NCBI GenBank assembly: GCA_016209155.1
Contig: JACQWU010000120.1
Span: forward strand, 1-22,114
Direction: 5' to 3'
Source of the DNA: Candidatus Desantisiibacteriota bacterium
GTDB taxonomy: Bacteria; JACRDZ01
DNA: 22,114 nucleotides
Below are positions 1 to 6,756 of the stretch, in pieces. The translations under genes and the position numbers were made by a program. The notes under the pieces were generated by a model. The model did not search any database, was not told where the DNA came from, and saw nothing but the letters and a program-made list of their open reading frames with translations. Position 1 is the first letter of the stretch, and the number at the start of each line of letters is the position of its first letter.

Positions 1-45
1 AATATTAACAATCATACTTAACCTGCTGGGTAGAAAATAAAATAT

Positions 46-1152
46 ATGAAAAAAAATTTTGTGTTTTATGCCTGTATTTTTATTTTATTATTAATCAATA
101 CTCTAAATTCGGAAGAGACACACCGTGATTACAAAAATGATGAAATTTTCATTTTAAAAATTTTGCTATTTCGCGGAGATAATATTCATCTTGGATTTTC
201 GGGAAAGATGAATGTTGAAGCCGGAGAAAATAAAAAAGATTATTATGATTCGATTTATATTATTAAAAGAAAAAATACAGTGCTTATAAATAACAATGAA
301 TATTATGTCCCGATAAGAATTTCCGCAGATATTTCCAGTGCGTTTTTTTCATTTAATAATAAAAAATACAGAGGTTGTTTTATTGTTGACATGGAAAAAG
401 ATGAAATGCTTCTTATAAATCAAATTAATCTTGAAGAATATTTATATGGTGTTATAAAAAGTGAAATCCCTTCCAGTTGGCCGTCTGAGGCAATTAAAGC
501 GCAAATTATTGCCGGACGCACTTATGCTTTTTTTAAAAAAAAATTGAATAAAAATCAGAAATATTATCTGGAATCCACTACAGCTTTTCAAGTTTATGGC
601 GGTTATAACTCGGAATCATTTTTTACAAATCAAATGGTTGATATAACAAAAGGAATAATCATCACTTATCAGCAGGAGCCGATTGAAGCTATTTACCATA
701 GTTCATGCGGAGGTTATACTGAAGATGCAAAAGATATATGGGGAAGAGATTTACATTATTTAAAGGGAATTTATTCTGATTACTGCAAAAACACTCCTAT
801 ATTTAAATGGGAAAAGATTTTAACTTTTAAAGAAATTTCGGATATGCTGAATAAAAAATTAAAAATTTCCTCCGCAATTAATCATGTCAGTATTGGAAAA
901 ACTATTAATTCAAGGCGTGTACTTACAATACTATGTATGGATAAAAATAAAGTTCAGCACGAAATTTCAATGAAAGATTTTAGATTATGGGTTGGCTCAA
1001 AGGATATTCCAAGTACCTTATTCACTTTAAAAAATGAGAAAAACCGCGTTATTTTTAAGGGCAGAGGATATGGACATGGAGTTGGATTATGTCAGATGTG
1101 TTCAAAAGAAATGGCGCTTATTGGAAAGACATATGAGGAGATTCTCATTTAA
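46..1152 (+). CDS. SpoIID/LytB-domain secreted protein, C-terminus probably cut short
   Basis: The protein has an N-terminal signal peptide (about residues 1-22, Lys-Lys then a hydrophobic run). The SpoIID signature follows: EYLYGVIKSEIP at 131-142, then an Ala-Ile-Lys-Ala-Gln segment with GRTYA, the YHSSCGGYTE block near 217-226, and the C-terminal GRGYGHGVGLCQ block at 339-350. SpoIID is known as a peptidoglycan lytic transglycosylase in spore formers; LytB-type relatives in non-spore-formers act in wall remodelling, so a periplasmic or cell-surface role is inferred. Family members normally continue past YEEIL with a short aromatic tail. Here a TAA follows YEEILI, and the same frame then reads IYVNIS, which resembles the missing tail, so a late nonsense mutation is likely. 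It removes only the extreme C-terminus. The fold is certain; activity is not. Confidence 0.88.
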   Translation: MKKNFVFYACIFILLLINTLNSEETHRDYKNDEIFILKILLFRGDNIHLGFSGKMNVEAGENKKDYYDSIYIIKRKNTVLINNNEYYVPIRISADISSAFFSFNNKKYRGCFIVDMEKDEMLLINQINLEEYLYGVIKSEIPSSWPSEAIKAQIIAGRTYAFFKKKLNKNQKYYLESTTAFQVYGGYNSESFFTNQMVDITKGIIITYQQEPIEAIYHSSCGGYTEDAKDIWGRDLHYLKGIYSDYCKNTPIFKWEKILTFKEISDMLNKKLKISSAINHVSIGKTINSRRVLTILCMDKNKVQHEISMKDFRLWVGSKDIPSTLFTLKNEKNRVIFKGRGYGHGVGLCQMCSKEMALIGKTYEEILI

Positions 1153-1220
1153 ATATATGTTAATATATCAAATGATAAGAGGAGGAGGATAAGTATAATT
1201 GGAGGAAGAAGGGAGTAGAA

Positions 1221-1451
1221 ATGTTTTCAGGCTGCCCTTATTTCAAGAAAGTTAAATGTGATCACATTTGTACAACTCAATCTTATTGTTTCGGTTATGC
1301 TTCAGGGAAATTGCGAACTCCTGTTTTGGATGAAGAAATTAATTTTTGTATGCAAAAAGAGAATTTTAAGAAGTGTTATACTTACAGGTTTGCCAGGGAC
1401 ATTGAGTCAAATTCCAAATCCAAGTTATCATTTTACCGCTTCTCATACTGA
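1221..1451 (+). CDS. Small six-cysteine protein, unknown function
   Basis: A strong ribosome binding site (GGAGGAAGAAGGGA) precedes the ATG, which supports a real gene of 76 residues. Cysteines lie at positions 5, 13, 17, 23, 43 and 52. The C-terminal part (FCMQKENFKKCYTYRFAR) resembles short metal-binding-like proteins with a Cys-x8-Cys-x-Tyr ending. There is no signal peptide or membrane segment, so it is probably cytoplasmic. Binding of Zn or an Fe-S cluster is only a guess from cysteine density. It lies about 70 bp after the SpoIID-like gene on the same strand and may share its transcript. Its last codons overlap the 3' end of the convergent YhaN-like gene by 9 bp. I do not recognise the family. 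Confidence 0.6.
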   Translation: MFSGCPYFKKVKCDHICTTQSYCFGYASGKLRTPVLDEEINFCMQKENFKKCYTYRFARDIESNSKSKLSFYRFSY

Positions 1452-4145
1452 TATTATATTAAATTCAAGCGGTAAAGATTCCTTTTTATATTTTATGTCC
1501 CGGCTTTCTAAAAGTTTTTCCCATTCATCCTTATATTGGTTGTGACAGGTAAATAATATTATTTGATTTTCTTCTGAAAGCATAAGAAGCGTGTCCCATA
1601 CTTTATTCCGGCGTACGGAGTCAAAATTCACGAAAACATCGTCAAATATCATTGGTGCTTTTTCTTTGTTTTTCGTAAGCATTTTTCCTATTGCGGTTTT
1701 AAATATAAAATAAATCTGCTCGCACGAACCAACACTTAATTTGTCTATATCCACAACTTTATTTAAATCCGGTATTCTTACACGGATATTTAATTTTTCA
1801 TCAACAAGTATTTCATCATATCTGCCGGTTATTTTTTTCAGGAAAGGAGCAACCAGCTGTTTTAATTCCGGCATAAATTTTGTACTGTGAAAATTTTCAG
1901 CTATTTCTTTAATATTTTGGCGGGCAATTTCAAGTGCAATTTTTTCTGTTTTAAGGTATTTTATTTTTTCTTCGCATTCCTCCGTTTCAATTTCTAATTC
2001 GCTGATATTTTCAGATGTTTTCTCCAGATATTCCAATTTTGTTTCCAGCTGAATCATTTCATTATTTATATTTTGTATTTCAGCGGAAACATCTTTTTCC
2101 TTTATTTTCAGTCCATCAAAGGAAATATTTACAGGTATCTGATCACATATCACAGAATCCATCTCGTTTTTTAATTCATCAAGATTTTTTTGCAGTTCCT
2201 GTATAGATTTTTTTTCAAGAAGCAAATCTATCTTTTCTTTAATTTCCTGTTTTTTTTCGCAGAGTTTACGATATGTTTGTATTTCAGTAAAATGTGATTG
2301 GAATTCGTTATAATCTTTTACACCGGCTTCTTCGAACATTTTATTTAATTTGCTTTCTATATCATTATTAATTTTTTCTTTTTCTTCAATTATTTTCAGG
2401 TTAATTTTAGATTCCTCGCTGATTTTATTAATAGTCTGAAGGAATTCGGAATATTCTTTGAATTTTTCCTTACAACTTTTAAAATCTATGAGTCCAAATT
2501 CCTGTAAAATGGCTTTAGACTGATTACTTAATTCAGTTAAGGTATTATTGTAATCAAGGATTTTCTTTTCAACATCTCTTTTTTTTTCTTCTGTAAGTAA
2601 TTTTAGATTTTCTATTTTAATTATTTCATCATATTTGGTCTTAAGCTCGATCCAGTTTGAAACTCCAAGTTTTTCCTGGACTGTTATTTGCTGTTTATGT
2701 ATTTGCTGATAATTTCTATTATCCATATCAAATTTTTCGTCAAGTAAACGGTGACGCTCTCCAAGCCGAATTATTTTTTGCTCTAAAACATTTAAGTTCA
2801 GCTTGATTTTTTTTATTTGAAATAAAAGCGGTAAACCGAAGATAGCACCAATAATGGTTAAGCAAAGAATTAAACCTACTATTTTTTTTGTTTTATAAGT
2901 TTTATTGAGATGAAGTTTGTTTTCTTCCTCTTTTTTTATTTCCTCTTTTATGCTTTCAATTTCTTTTTCCTGAAAAGCAAGATTTGCTTCCATGATTTTT
3001 TTTTCATGCATGCGTTCAATGAGAGTATTATCCAGTTCAGGGACATTAGCATGAAATTCGTTTATGGTTTTGGTGATTTTATTTAGCTCCTGACGTATAG
3101 AGGATAGAGAAGTTTCTTCTTTTAATAGATTATAATGTACTGCATTTTTGTCTGATTCCATTTCCGCGGTCAGTTGTTTTATTTTTTCTTTTAATTTATC
3201 TATTTCTAAAATTAATCCTTTTGAAGTGGAATATAATTCTCTTATTGTATTTATTTCATTTTCCGGAAATCCGGTATAGTTTTTAGCACCTGCAAGCTTA
3301 ATTTCGGTATCTTTTAGTGTTTCTGATAGAATGGATATTGCAGTTAGTTTTTCATTTAATCTCTGGAATTTATCTTTTTTAAGATGTCCCTCAAGATTTT
3401 TTCTTTCTTTTTCCTTGTCGAGCAGAATATACTTAATTTCTTTTAAACGGGTTGCAAGTTCTAATGTTAAAGCATGATCATTTTCCGCCTTTTTTAATTT
3501 TTTTTCTATTTCATCTTTCTGATTTATTGCCTGTCTTAAAGGTTTAACAGCATTGGAATGTTCCACTCCTATTTTCAAGCTGATAGTCTGGTCAATTCTT
3601 TCAATGGCTTTTTGCACTGAAAGCTCTTCATCACCTGTTTCAGCAAGGGAAATGAGTCTGGCTGAAATATGTGTTTGATCATTTTCTTCGAATTCGTGAA
3701 TTTTAAGCTGGCGTATAAAAACCGTATTAAGAAATTCTCTGTGAGAAAGTCCCAGATGCTCCATGGCAAAAAGTGACTCTTTATTTTTCATAAAAGGAAA
3801 GGAGGAACTTAAATCTTTCCCTGTTATTCCGTCTCTTACTTCCAATCTATGAGGTTCAAAAGAACGGTGAACCTCTATTTTTTGTCCTGAATCAAGTATA
3901 TATTTTAAAATTCCCCCAAATCCTGTTTTATCGTTCCACGGGAGGAATTTATCAAATTCAGGCAGTTTTCTTCTTTGAGGAATATCCGGATTGACAAGAC
4001 CATAGAGCATAGCCCATATAAAAGTCTGCAAGGTGGATTTTCCTGTTTCATTATTACCGCAAATAATAGTGATTCTCGGACTGAAAGCTATTTTGAAATT
4101 TTCAAGCCTGCCGAATCCGGAAATATTAGCTTCTTCTATTTTCAC
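1443..4145 (-). CDS. YhaN/SbcC-like AAA ATPase with coiled coil and central membrane segment
   Basis: This is an SMC/Rad50-type ATPase of 900 residues. Walker A is GNNETGKST at 30-38, directly after a YhaN-type N-terminus (ISGFGRLENF). A long charged coiled coil runs about 200-780. The ABC-type signature is LSVGSCEQ near 803-810, and Walker B PMIFDDVFVNFD begins near 831, followed by a His-loop-like FTCHNQ. Instead of a zinc hook the coiled coil has a hydrophobic segment at about 422-443 (IVGLILCLTIIGAIFGLPLL), a membrane span as in YhaN proteins. It probably works with the YhaO-like phosphoesterase upstream as an SbcCD/Mre11-Rad50-like complex in double-strand-break processing. The start is GTG, because GTGAAAATAGAA opens the conserved N-terminus. 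A three-codon ATG CTG GAG TGA leader overlaps that GTG behind GAGGAG and may couple its translation. Confidence 0.88.
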   Translation of the reverse strand: MKIEEANISGFGRLENFKIAFSPRITIICGNNETGKSTLQTFIWAMLYGLVNPDIPQRRKLPEFDKFLPWNDKTGFGGILKYILDSGQKIEVHRSFEPHRLEVRDGITGKDLSSSFPFMKNKESLFAMEHLGLSHREFLNTVFIRQLKIHEFEENDQTHISARLISLAETGDEELSVQKAIERIDQTISLKIGVEHSNAVKPLRQAINQKDEIEKKLKKAENDHALTLELATRLKEIKYILLDKEKERKNLEGHLKKDKFQRLNEKLTAISILSETLKDTEIKLAGAKNYTGFPENEINTIRELYSTSKGLILEIDKLKEKIKQLTAEMESDKNAVHYNLLKEETSLSSIRQELNKITKTINEFHANVPELDNTLIERMHEKKIMEANLAFQEKEIESIKEEIKKEEENKLHLNKTYKTKKIVGLILCLTIIGAIFGLPLLFQIKKIKLNLNVLEQKIIRLGERHRLLDEKFDMDNRNYQQIHKQQITVQEKLGVSNWIELKTKYDEIIKIENLKLLTEEKKRDVEKKILDYNNTLTELSNQSKAILQEFGLIDFKSCKEKFKEYSEFLQTINKISEESKINLKIIEEKEKINNDIESKLNKMFEEAGVKDYNEFQSHFTEIQTYRKLCEKKQEIKEKIDLLLEKKSIQELQKNLDELKNEMDSVICDQIPVNISFDGLKIKEKDVSAEIQNINNEMIQLETKLEYLEKTSENISELEIETEECEEKIKYLKTEKIALEIARQNIKEIAENFHSTKFMPELKQLVAPFLKKITGRYDEILVDEKLNIRVRIPDLNKVVDIDKLSVGSCEQIYFIFKTAIGKMLTKNKEKAPMIFDDVFVNFDSVRRNKVWDTLLMLSEENQIILFTCHNQYKDEWEKLLESRDIKYKKESLPLEFNIISV

Positions 4146-4163
4146 TCCAGCATTTCTCCTCTT

Positions 4164-4325
4164 TCACCAAAGTATTTTAGCATCATATTGAGTAAATAAT
4201 AAATCAGAGGTAATAATAGTTAAATTTTCCACTTGTGCCTGAGATATAAGCATTCTATCAAAAGGATCTTTATGATGATTAGGCAGTTTATATAAATTTT
4301 CAGCATGACTGATTTGAATAGGCAT
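4164..4325 (-). pseudogene. C-terminal remnant of a PIN-domain (VapC-type) toxin
   Basis: The last 53 codons read as the C-terminal half of a VapC-like PIN ribonuclease: ISHAENLYKLPNHHKDPFDR, then MLISQAQVENLTIITSD and a terminal AKILW, all hallmark positions of the family. PIN toxins of this type are about 125-135 residues long and begin with a LLDTH-type motif holding the first catalytic Asp. Here that half is gone: the toxin sequence begins inside the last codons of the antitoxin, in another frame. A deletion fused the antitoxin tail to the toxin middle. DPFDR and TSD, which hold later active-site acids, remain, but without the first Asp the product should be inactive. It ends 18 bp before the yhaN-like GTG. 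Confidence 0.8.
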
Positions 4326-4542
4326 CCATAATATCATCCGGTAAAGGAGTATTAAAATTATCATGAATAATAACTTTACCTTTAGCTGTACCAAATTTTC
4401 TAATTTTTTTATTTTTAATAGATATAATTTTTGCTATCGGATGCCCGGCTTTTGATATAATTATTTCCTCTCCATTTTCCGCTCTTTTTAAAAAAAAAAA
4501 AAAATTAGTTTTCGCTTCATGTATATTTATGGATTTTAACAT
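4300..4542 (-). CDS. Phd/YefM-type antitoxin
   Basis: The N-terminus MLKSINIHEAKTN followed by RAENGEEIIISKAGHPIAKI is the classic Phd/YefM (VapB-like) DNA-binding antitoxin pattern. The C-terminal region (GTAKGKVIIHDNFNTPLPDD) is the part that normally wraps the PIN toxin. The start is the ATG preceded by GAGGTG with a 6-nt gap; a GTG three codons earlier overlaps that ribosome binding site and is not used here. The length of 80 residues is normal, but the last few codons come from the deletion junction with the toxin remnant. The usual helix LSRLLER is replaced by a phenylalanine run encoded by 15 T on the coding strand. It probably represses its own promoter and now sits upstream of yhaN. 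Confidence 0.82.
   Translation of the reverse strand: MLKSINIHEAKTNFFFFLKRAENGEEIIISKAGHPIAKIISIKNKKIRKFGTAKGKVIIHDNFNTPLPDDIMDAYSNQSC
4490..4504. repeat. Homopolymer A15 inside the antitoxin gene
   Basis: Fifteen consecutive A on the plus strand encode four Phe plus parts of the flanking codons in the antitoxin helix. The frame is open at this length. A tract this long is a candidate site for slippage during replication or transcription, and also a common place for sequencing error. Confidence 0.85.
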
Positions 4543-4564
4543 ATAAATCACCTCATATTAAAAA

Positions 4565-4593
4565 ATTATAGACTAAGTCATGGACTAAGTCAA
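4565..4593 (-). promoter_or_regulatory. Antitoxin promoter with paired palindromic operators
   Basis: On the minus strand TTGACT (-35) and TATAAT (-10) are separated by exactly 17 bp, a near-perfect sigma-70-type promoter. The spacer and -35 carry two copies of GACTAAGTCA at 4571-4580 and 4583-4592, 12 bp apart. Each contains the 9-bp palindrome GACTaAGTC. This is the expected layout for autoregulation by a Phd-type antitoxin. Transcription would start about 16 nt before the antitoxin ATG and could continue into the yhaN-like gene. Confidence 0.78.
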
Positions 4594-4618
4594 TATTCAT
4601 TTCTATAATTTTCTATTT

Positions 4619-5755
4619 TCACTCCAGTATTATCTCTTCTTTTGTAAGCAAAGCTTTGAGCCCGTAATTAATTGCTTTCTTTAAAATTATTTTATTTTCT
4701 TCATTTGGTGTATTATTTATTTTTTCCTCCAGTCTATTTATGAATTCCCCAACCAGTGTATGGGATTTTTTTAATTCTACAAGATCAAAAGACGGTGAAG
4801 TGCGGTTTTCCAAACATACATAAAAAAATTTATCGGCTAATCGGGCTTCAATTTCAGGTATATTAAAATCAAAAGAAGCATTCCCTGTGAGGATTATTCG
4901 CAGTAAGTCATCAACATGCTTGATTTTTATTATTTCTTCATACAATTCTTCATATAGAGAGTTCATGTTTGTTATTCCTGAAATATCGAATTTATGTTCG
5001 ATAAATTCACGTTGGTTAACCTGTATTTTTTCTGCCTTACAACTGACAGGGGTTAATTCTGCAATAATAACATAGCGCGCGCCTGATTCTTTAAACGAAG
5101 TACCCTGGGGAGTTCCGGGATAATACGCGGTTGAGTTTGGAACGGACATATCCTTGATTCCATGAAAATGTCCAAGTGCGGTATATCCGGCATTTAGTTT
5201 TTTTAATTGTTCGCGATTGAATGGATAAGAAATATATAAAAAAAAAAAAAACGGAATTAACTCCTCATAAGTTCCATGAAACATGACTATATTAATTTTA
5301 TTTTCAGAATATGGGATTTGTATGTGTTCGAGGCAGTATTCGTCATATTTATACATGGTGTTTGCTATACCGTATATCACGGTATTATCAAAGGTAAAAG
5401 GGGTAAATTCATTTTTTGAATATATATGTATGTTATTTCCCCAATTAAAAATTTGATAGGGGCTTTCTTTTATGTACGGATCATGATTCCCGGGAGTAAT
5501 AAGCACTGGGCACTTAAGCGCTGAAAGTACTGACATTATAAATTTTATTGTTTCGAGTCTGAAGCTGTTTTGTTCAAACAAATCACCGGCAATAAGAAAA
5601 AAATCAACTTTTTTCTGTATGGCCAGATTTATTACATTAAGAAATGTTTCGCGCTGTTCTATCTGTAGCTTCCGGCGGATTTTTTGATTATGTATACCGG
5701 AAAATTTACAGTCAAAATGCCAGTCGGCAGTATGAAGCATTTTAATAGTATTCAT
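4619..5755 (-). CDS. YhaO/SbcD-like metallophosphoesterase (DNA repair exonuclease)
   Basis: All calcineurin-like phosphoesterase motifs of the Mre11/SbcD group are present: DWH at 11-13, GDLF at 57-60, GNHDP at 89-93, MFHGT at 158-162 and GHFH at 195-198. They predict a two-metal nuclease acting on DNA ends. The 378-residue length fits YhaO-type proteins. The partner is the YhaN-like ATPase downstream, from which it is now separated by a toxin-antitoxin cassette; the two were probably overlapping genes before. Between the His block and the GHxH block lies IPFFFFLYISYPF, in which four Phe come from a 14-nt homopolymer, an unusual loop for the family. A good promoter lies just upstream. The C-terminal 150 residues form the less conserved accessory domain. 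Confidence 0.88.
   Translation of the reverse strand: MNTIKMLHTADWHFDCKFSGIHNQKIRRKLQIEQRETFLNVINLAIQKKVDFFLIAGDLFEQNSFRLETIKFIMSVLSALKCPVLITPGNHDPYIKESPYQIFNWGNNIHIYSKNEFTPFTFDNTVIYGIANTMYKYDEYCLEHIQIPYSENKINIVMFHGTYEELIPFFFFLYISYPFNREQLKKLNAGYTALGHFHGIKDMSVPNSTAYYPGTPQGTSFKESGARYVIIAELTPVSCKAEKIQVNQREFIEHKFDISGITNMNSLYEELYEEIIKIKHVDDLLRIILTGNASFDFNIPEIEARLADKFFYVCLENRTSPSFDLVELKKSHTLVGEFINRLEEKINNTPNEENKIILKKAINYGLKALLTKEEIILE
5238..5251. repeat. Homopolymer A14 inside the YhaO-like gene
   Basis: Fourteen consecutive A on the plus strand encode the Phe run in the phosphoesterase between its last two metal-binding motifs. The frame remains open at this length. Loss or gain of one or two bases would truncate the protein before the GHFH motif. 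Confidence 0.85.
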
Positions 5756-5781
5756 AAAGGATTTTCACTTTTTTTATCTTC

Positions 5782-5811
5782 ATTATAACCTTACAAAATT
5801 ATGCCGGTCAA
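5782..5811 (-). promoter_or_regulatory. Promoter of the yhaO-like gene
   Basis: On the minus strand TTGACC at 5806-5811 and TATAAT at 5782-5787 are separated by 18 bp. They lie about 27 bp before the ATG. The match to the sigma-70 consensus is strong, and this is the natural promoter of the yhaO-yhaN pair. Confidence 0.75.
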
Positions 5812-5875
5812 GAGTATTTTTAAATTTTGAATGACATTGTTTTATGAACACATAAAGCTAATTTTAATTGTATTT

Positions 5876-5946
5876 GTAGGGGCAGGTCTTGCACCTGCCC
5901 TTCTTTTGTTGATTTCATATTTATTTAAGGGCAGGTGCAAGACCTG
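5876..5946. repeat. GC-rich palindromic repeat, copy 1 (right end truncated)
   Basis: Two palindromic units face each other across an AT-rich centre. Each unit pairs GGGCAGGT with ACCTGCCC around CTTGC. The left end is GTAGGGGC; the right unit stops after GACCTG and lacks GCCCCTAC. It fills the gap between the convergent ends of the regions around the exported protein and the yhaO-like gene and overlaps no gene. Confidence 0.9.
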
Positions 5947-5990
5947 ATAATAATTCTGCTTTTTAAAATTCAAAATTCAAAAATATTGTT

Positions 5991-6683
5991 TTAATGTTTC
6001 ATTGAAATCTCAACCTTCATTTTAGTAACATCTAAAATAAAAATTCTATTTTTGTAGGGGGAAACAAATCCATATCCACCTGGTTCCATTCTTTCTTGAA
6101 GTAATAAAACTCCAGGTTTTTGAACTTGAACACTATATAAAGATCCAACATTTGTAGTTCCTTTGATTTCCTTCATATTTTTAATTTCATTTTTACTAAA
6201 TGAATCATAAATTAACTCAATATTTAGTTTATTATCAACTGCAACAATACTTGTACGTTCAGGACTTACAGAAGAAAGAATCAATAAGATGCGATTACCA
6301 ATTGATTCGAATGGAGTTGTAACAAAAAGAATGCTTTCAAAAGGTACCTTTGATTCTTCAAGAGTCTTATCTTTTACTCGAGCAAACCCTGAATAATGAT
6401 CTGTGATATTATTCTGCACAATGAATGCTAAGTGGGTGAAAGCCATTCTTGTTGGGATATCAAGAGTTAATTTGTCAATATTGTTTGACAATTTAATCAA
6501 AACATTATCCAACTTTGATTCTAAAGGCTGAAACTCATTATACCGTGAGCAAAATATGTTATAAGCAATACCAATAGCTGGTAAGTCTGATAATTCGATA
6601 GACACCGCGTTCGTTGCGTATGATATCTTTAAATTTAAAAACAAAACAGAAATAAACAATACGGTGCTCAGTAATCGCTTCAT
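5991..6683 (-). CDS. Exported protein of unknown function, downstream of the RHS gene
   Basis: The 230-residue protein begins MKRLLSTVLFISVLFLNLKI and has a clear Sec signal peptide ending near residue 23 (SYA). An AAAGGTG ribosome binding site precedes the ATG. The mature part is mixed alpha/beta in character, with the block RILLILSSVSPERTSIVAVD and a C-terminal GGYGFVSPYKNRIFILDVT. I recognise no family. It starts 73 bp after the RHS gene on the same strand with no visible promoter of its own, so it may share that transcript. By position it could be a partner or a periplasmic protection factor for the RHS C-terminal tip; that is inference from context only. Confidence 0.65.
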   Translation of the reverse strand: MKRLLSTVLFISVLFLNLKISYATNAVSIELSDLPAIGIAYNIFCSRYNEFQPLESKLDNVLIKLSNNIDKLTLDIPTRMAFTHLAFIVQNNITDHYSGFARVKDKTLEESKVPFESILFVTTPFESIGNRILLILSSVSPERTSIVAVDNKLNIELIYDSFSKNEIKNMKEIKGTTNVGSLYSVQVQKPGVLLLQERMEPGGYGFVSPYKNRIFILDVTKMKVEISMKH

Positions 6684-6756
6684 TTAACACCTTTTTTTAA
6701 AGTGATTAACTACATTAAGTCAAATAGCTGTTAAAGCTCATGGTGTATTTTGATCT

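Larger units (their letters stand above)
4134..4627. mobile_element. Toxin-antitoxin cassette bracketed by a 17-bp direct repeat
   Basis: The 17-mer TTCTATTTTCACTCCAG occurs exactly at 4134-4150 and again at 4611-4627. The left copy is the start of the yhaN-like gene and the right copy is the stop region of the yhaO-like gene. In an ancestor without the cassette, one copy would give CTGGAGTGA, where the yhaO stop TGA overlaps the yhaN start GTG. The 477-bp segment between the copies holds the antitoxin and its broken toxin with their own promoter. What is seen is a duplication of the junction; that it arose on insertion of the cassette is inference. No transposase or terminal inverted repeat is visible. 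Confidence 0.6.

Noticed and set aside
4326-4394. A longer toxin frame starting with a hydrophobic segment ahead of the PIN remnant
   Set aside because: Those codons are the antitoxin gene read in another frame; the hydrophobic stretch is an accident and not a membrane anchor.
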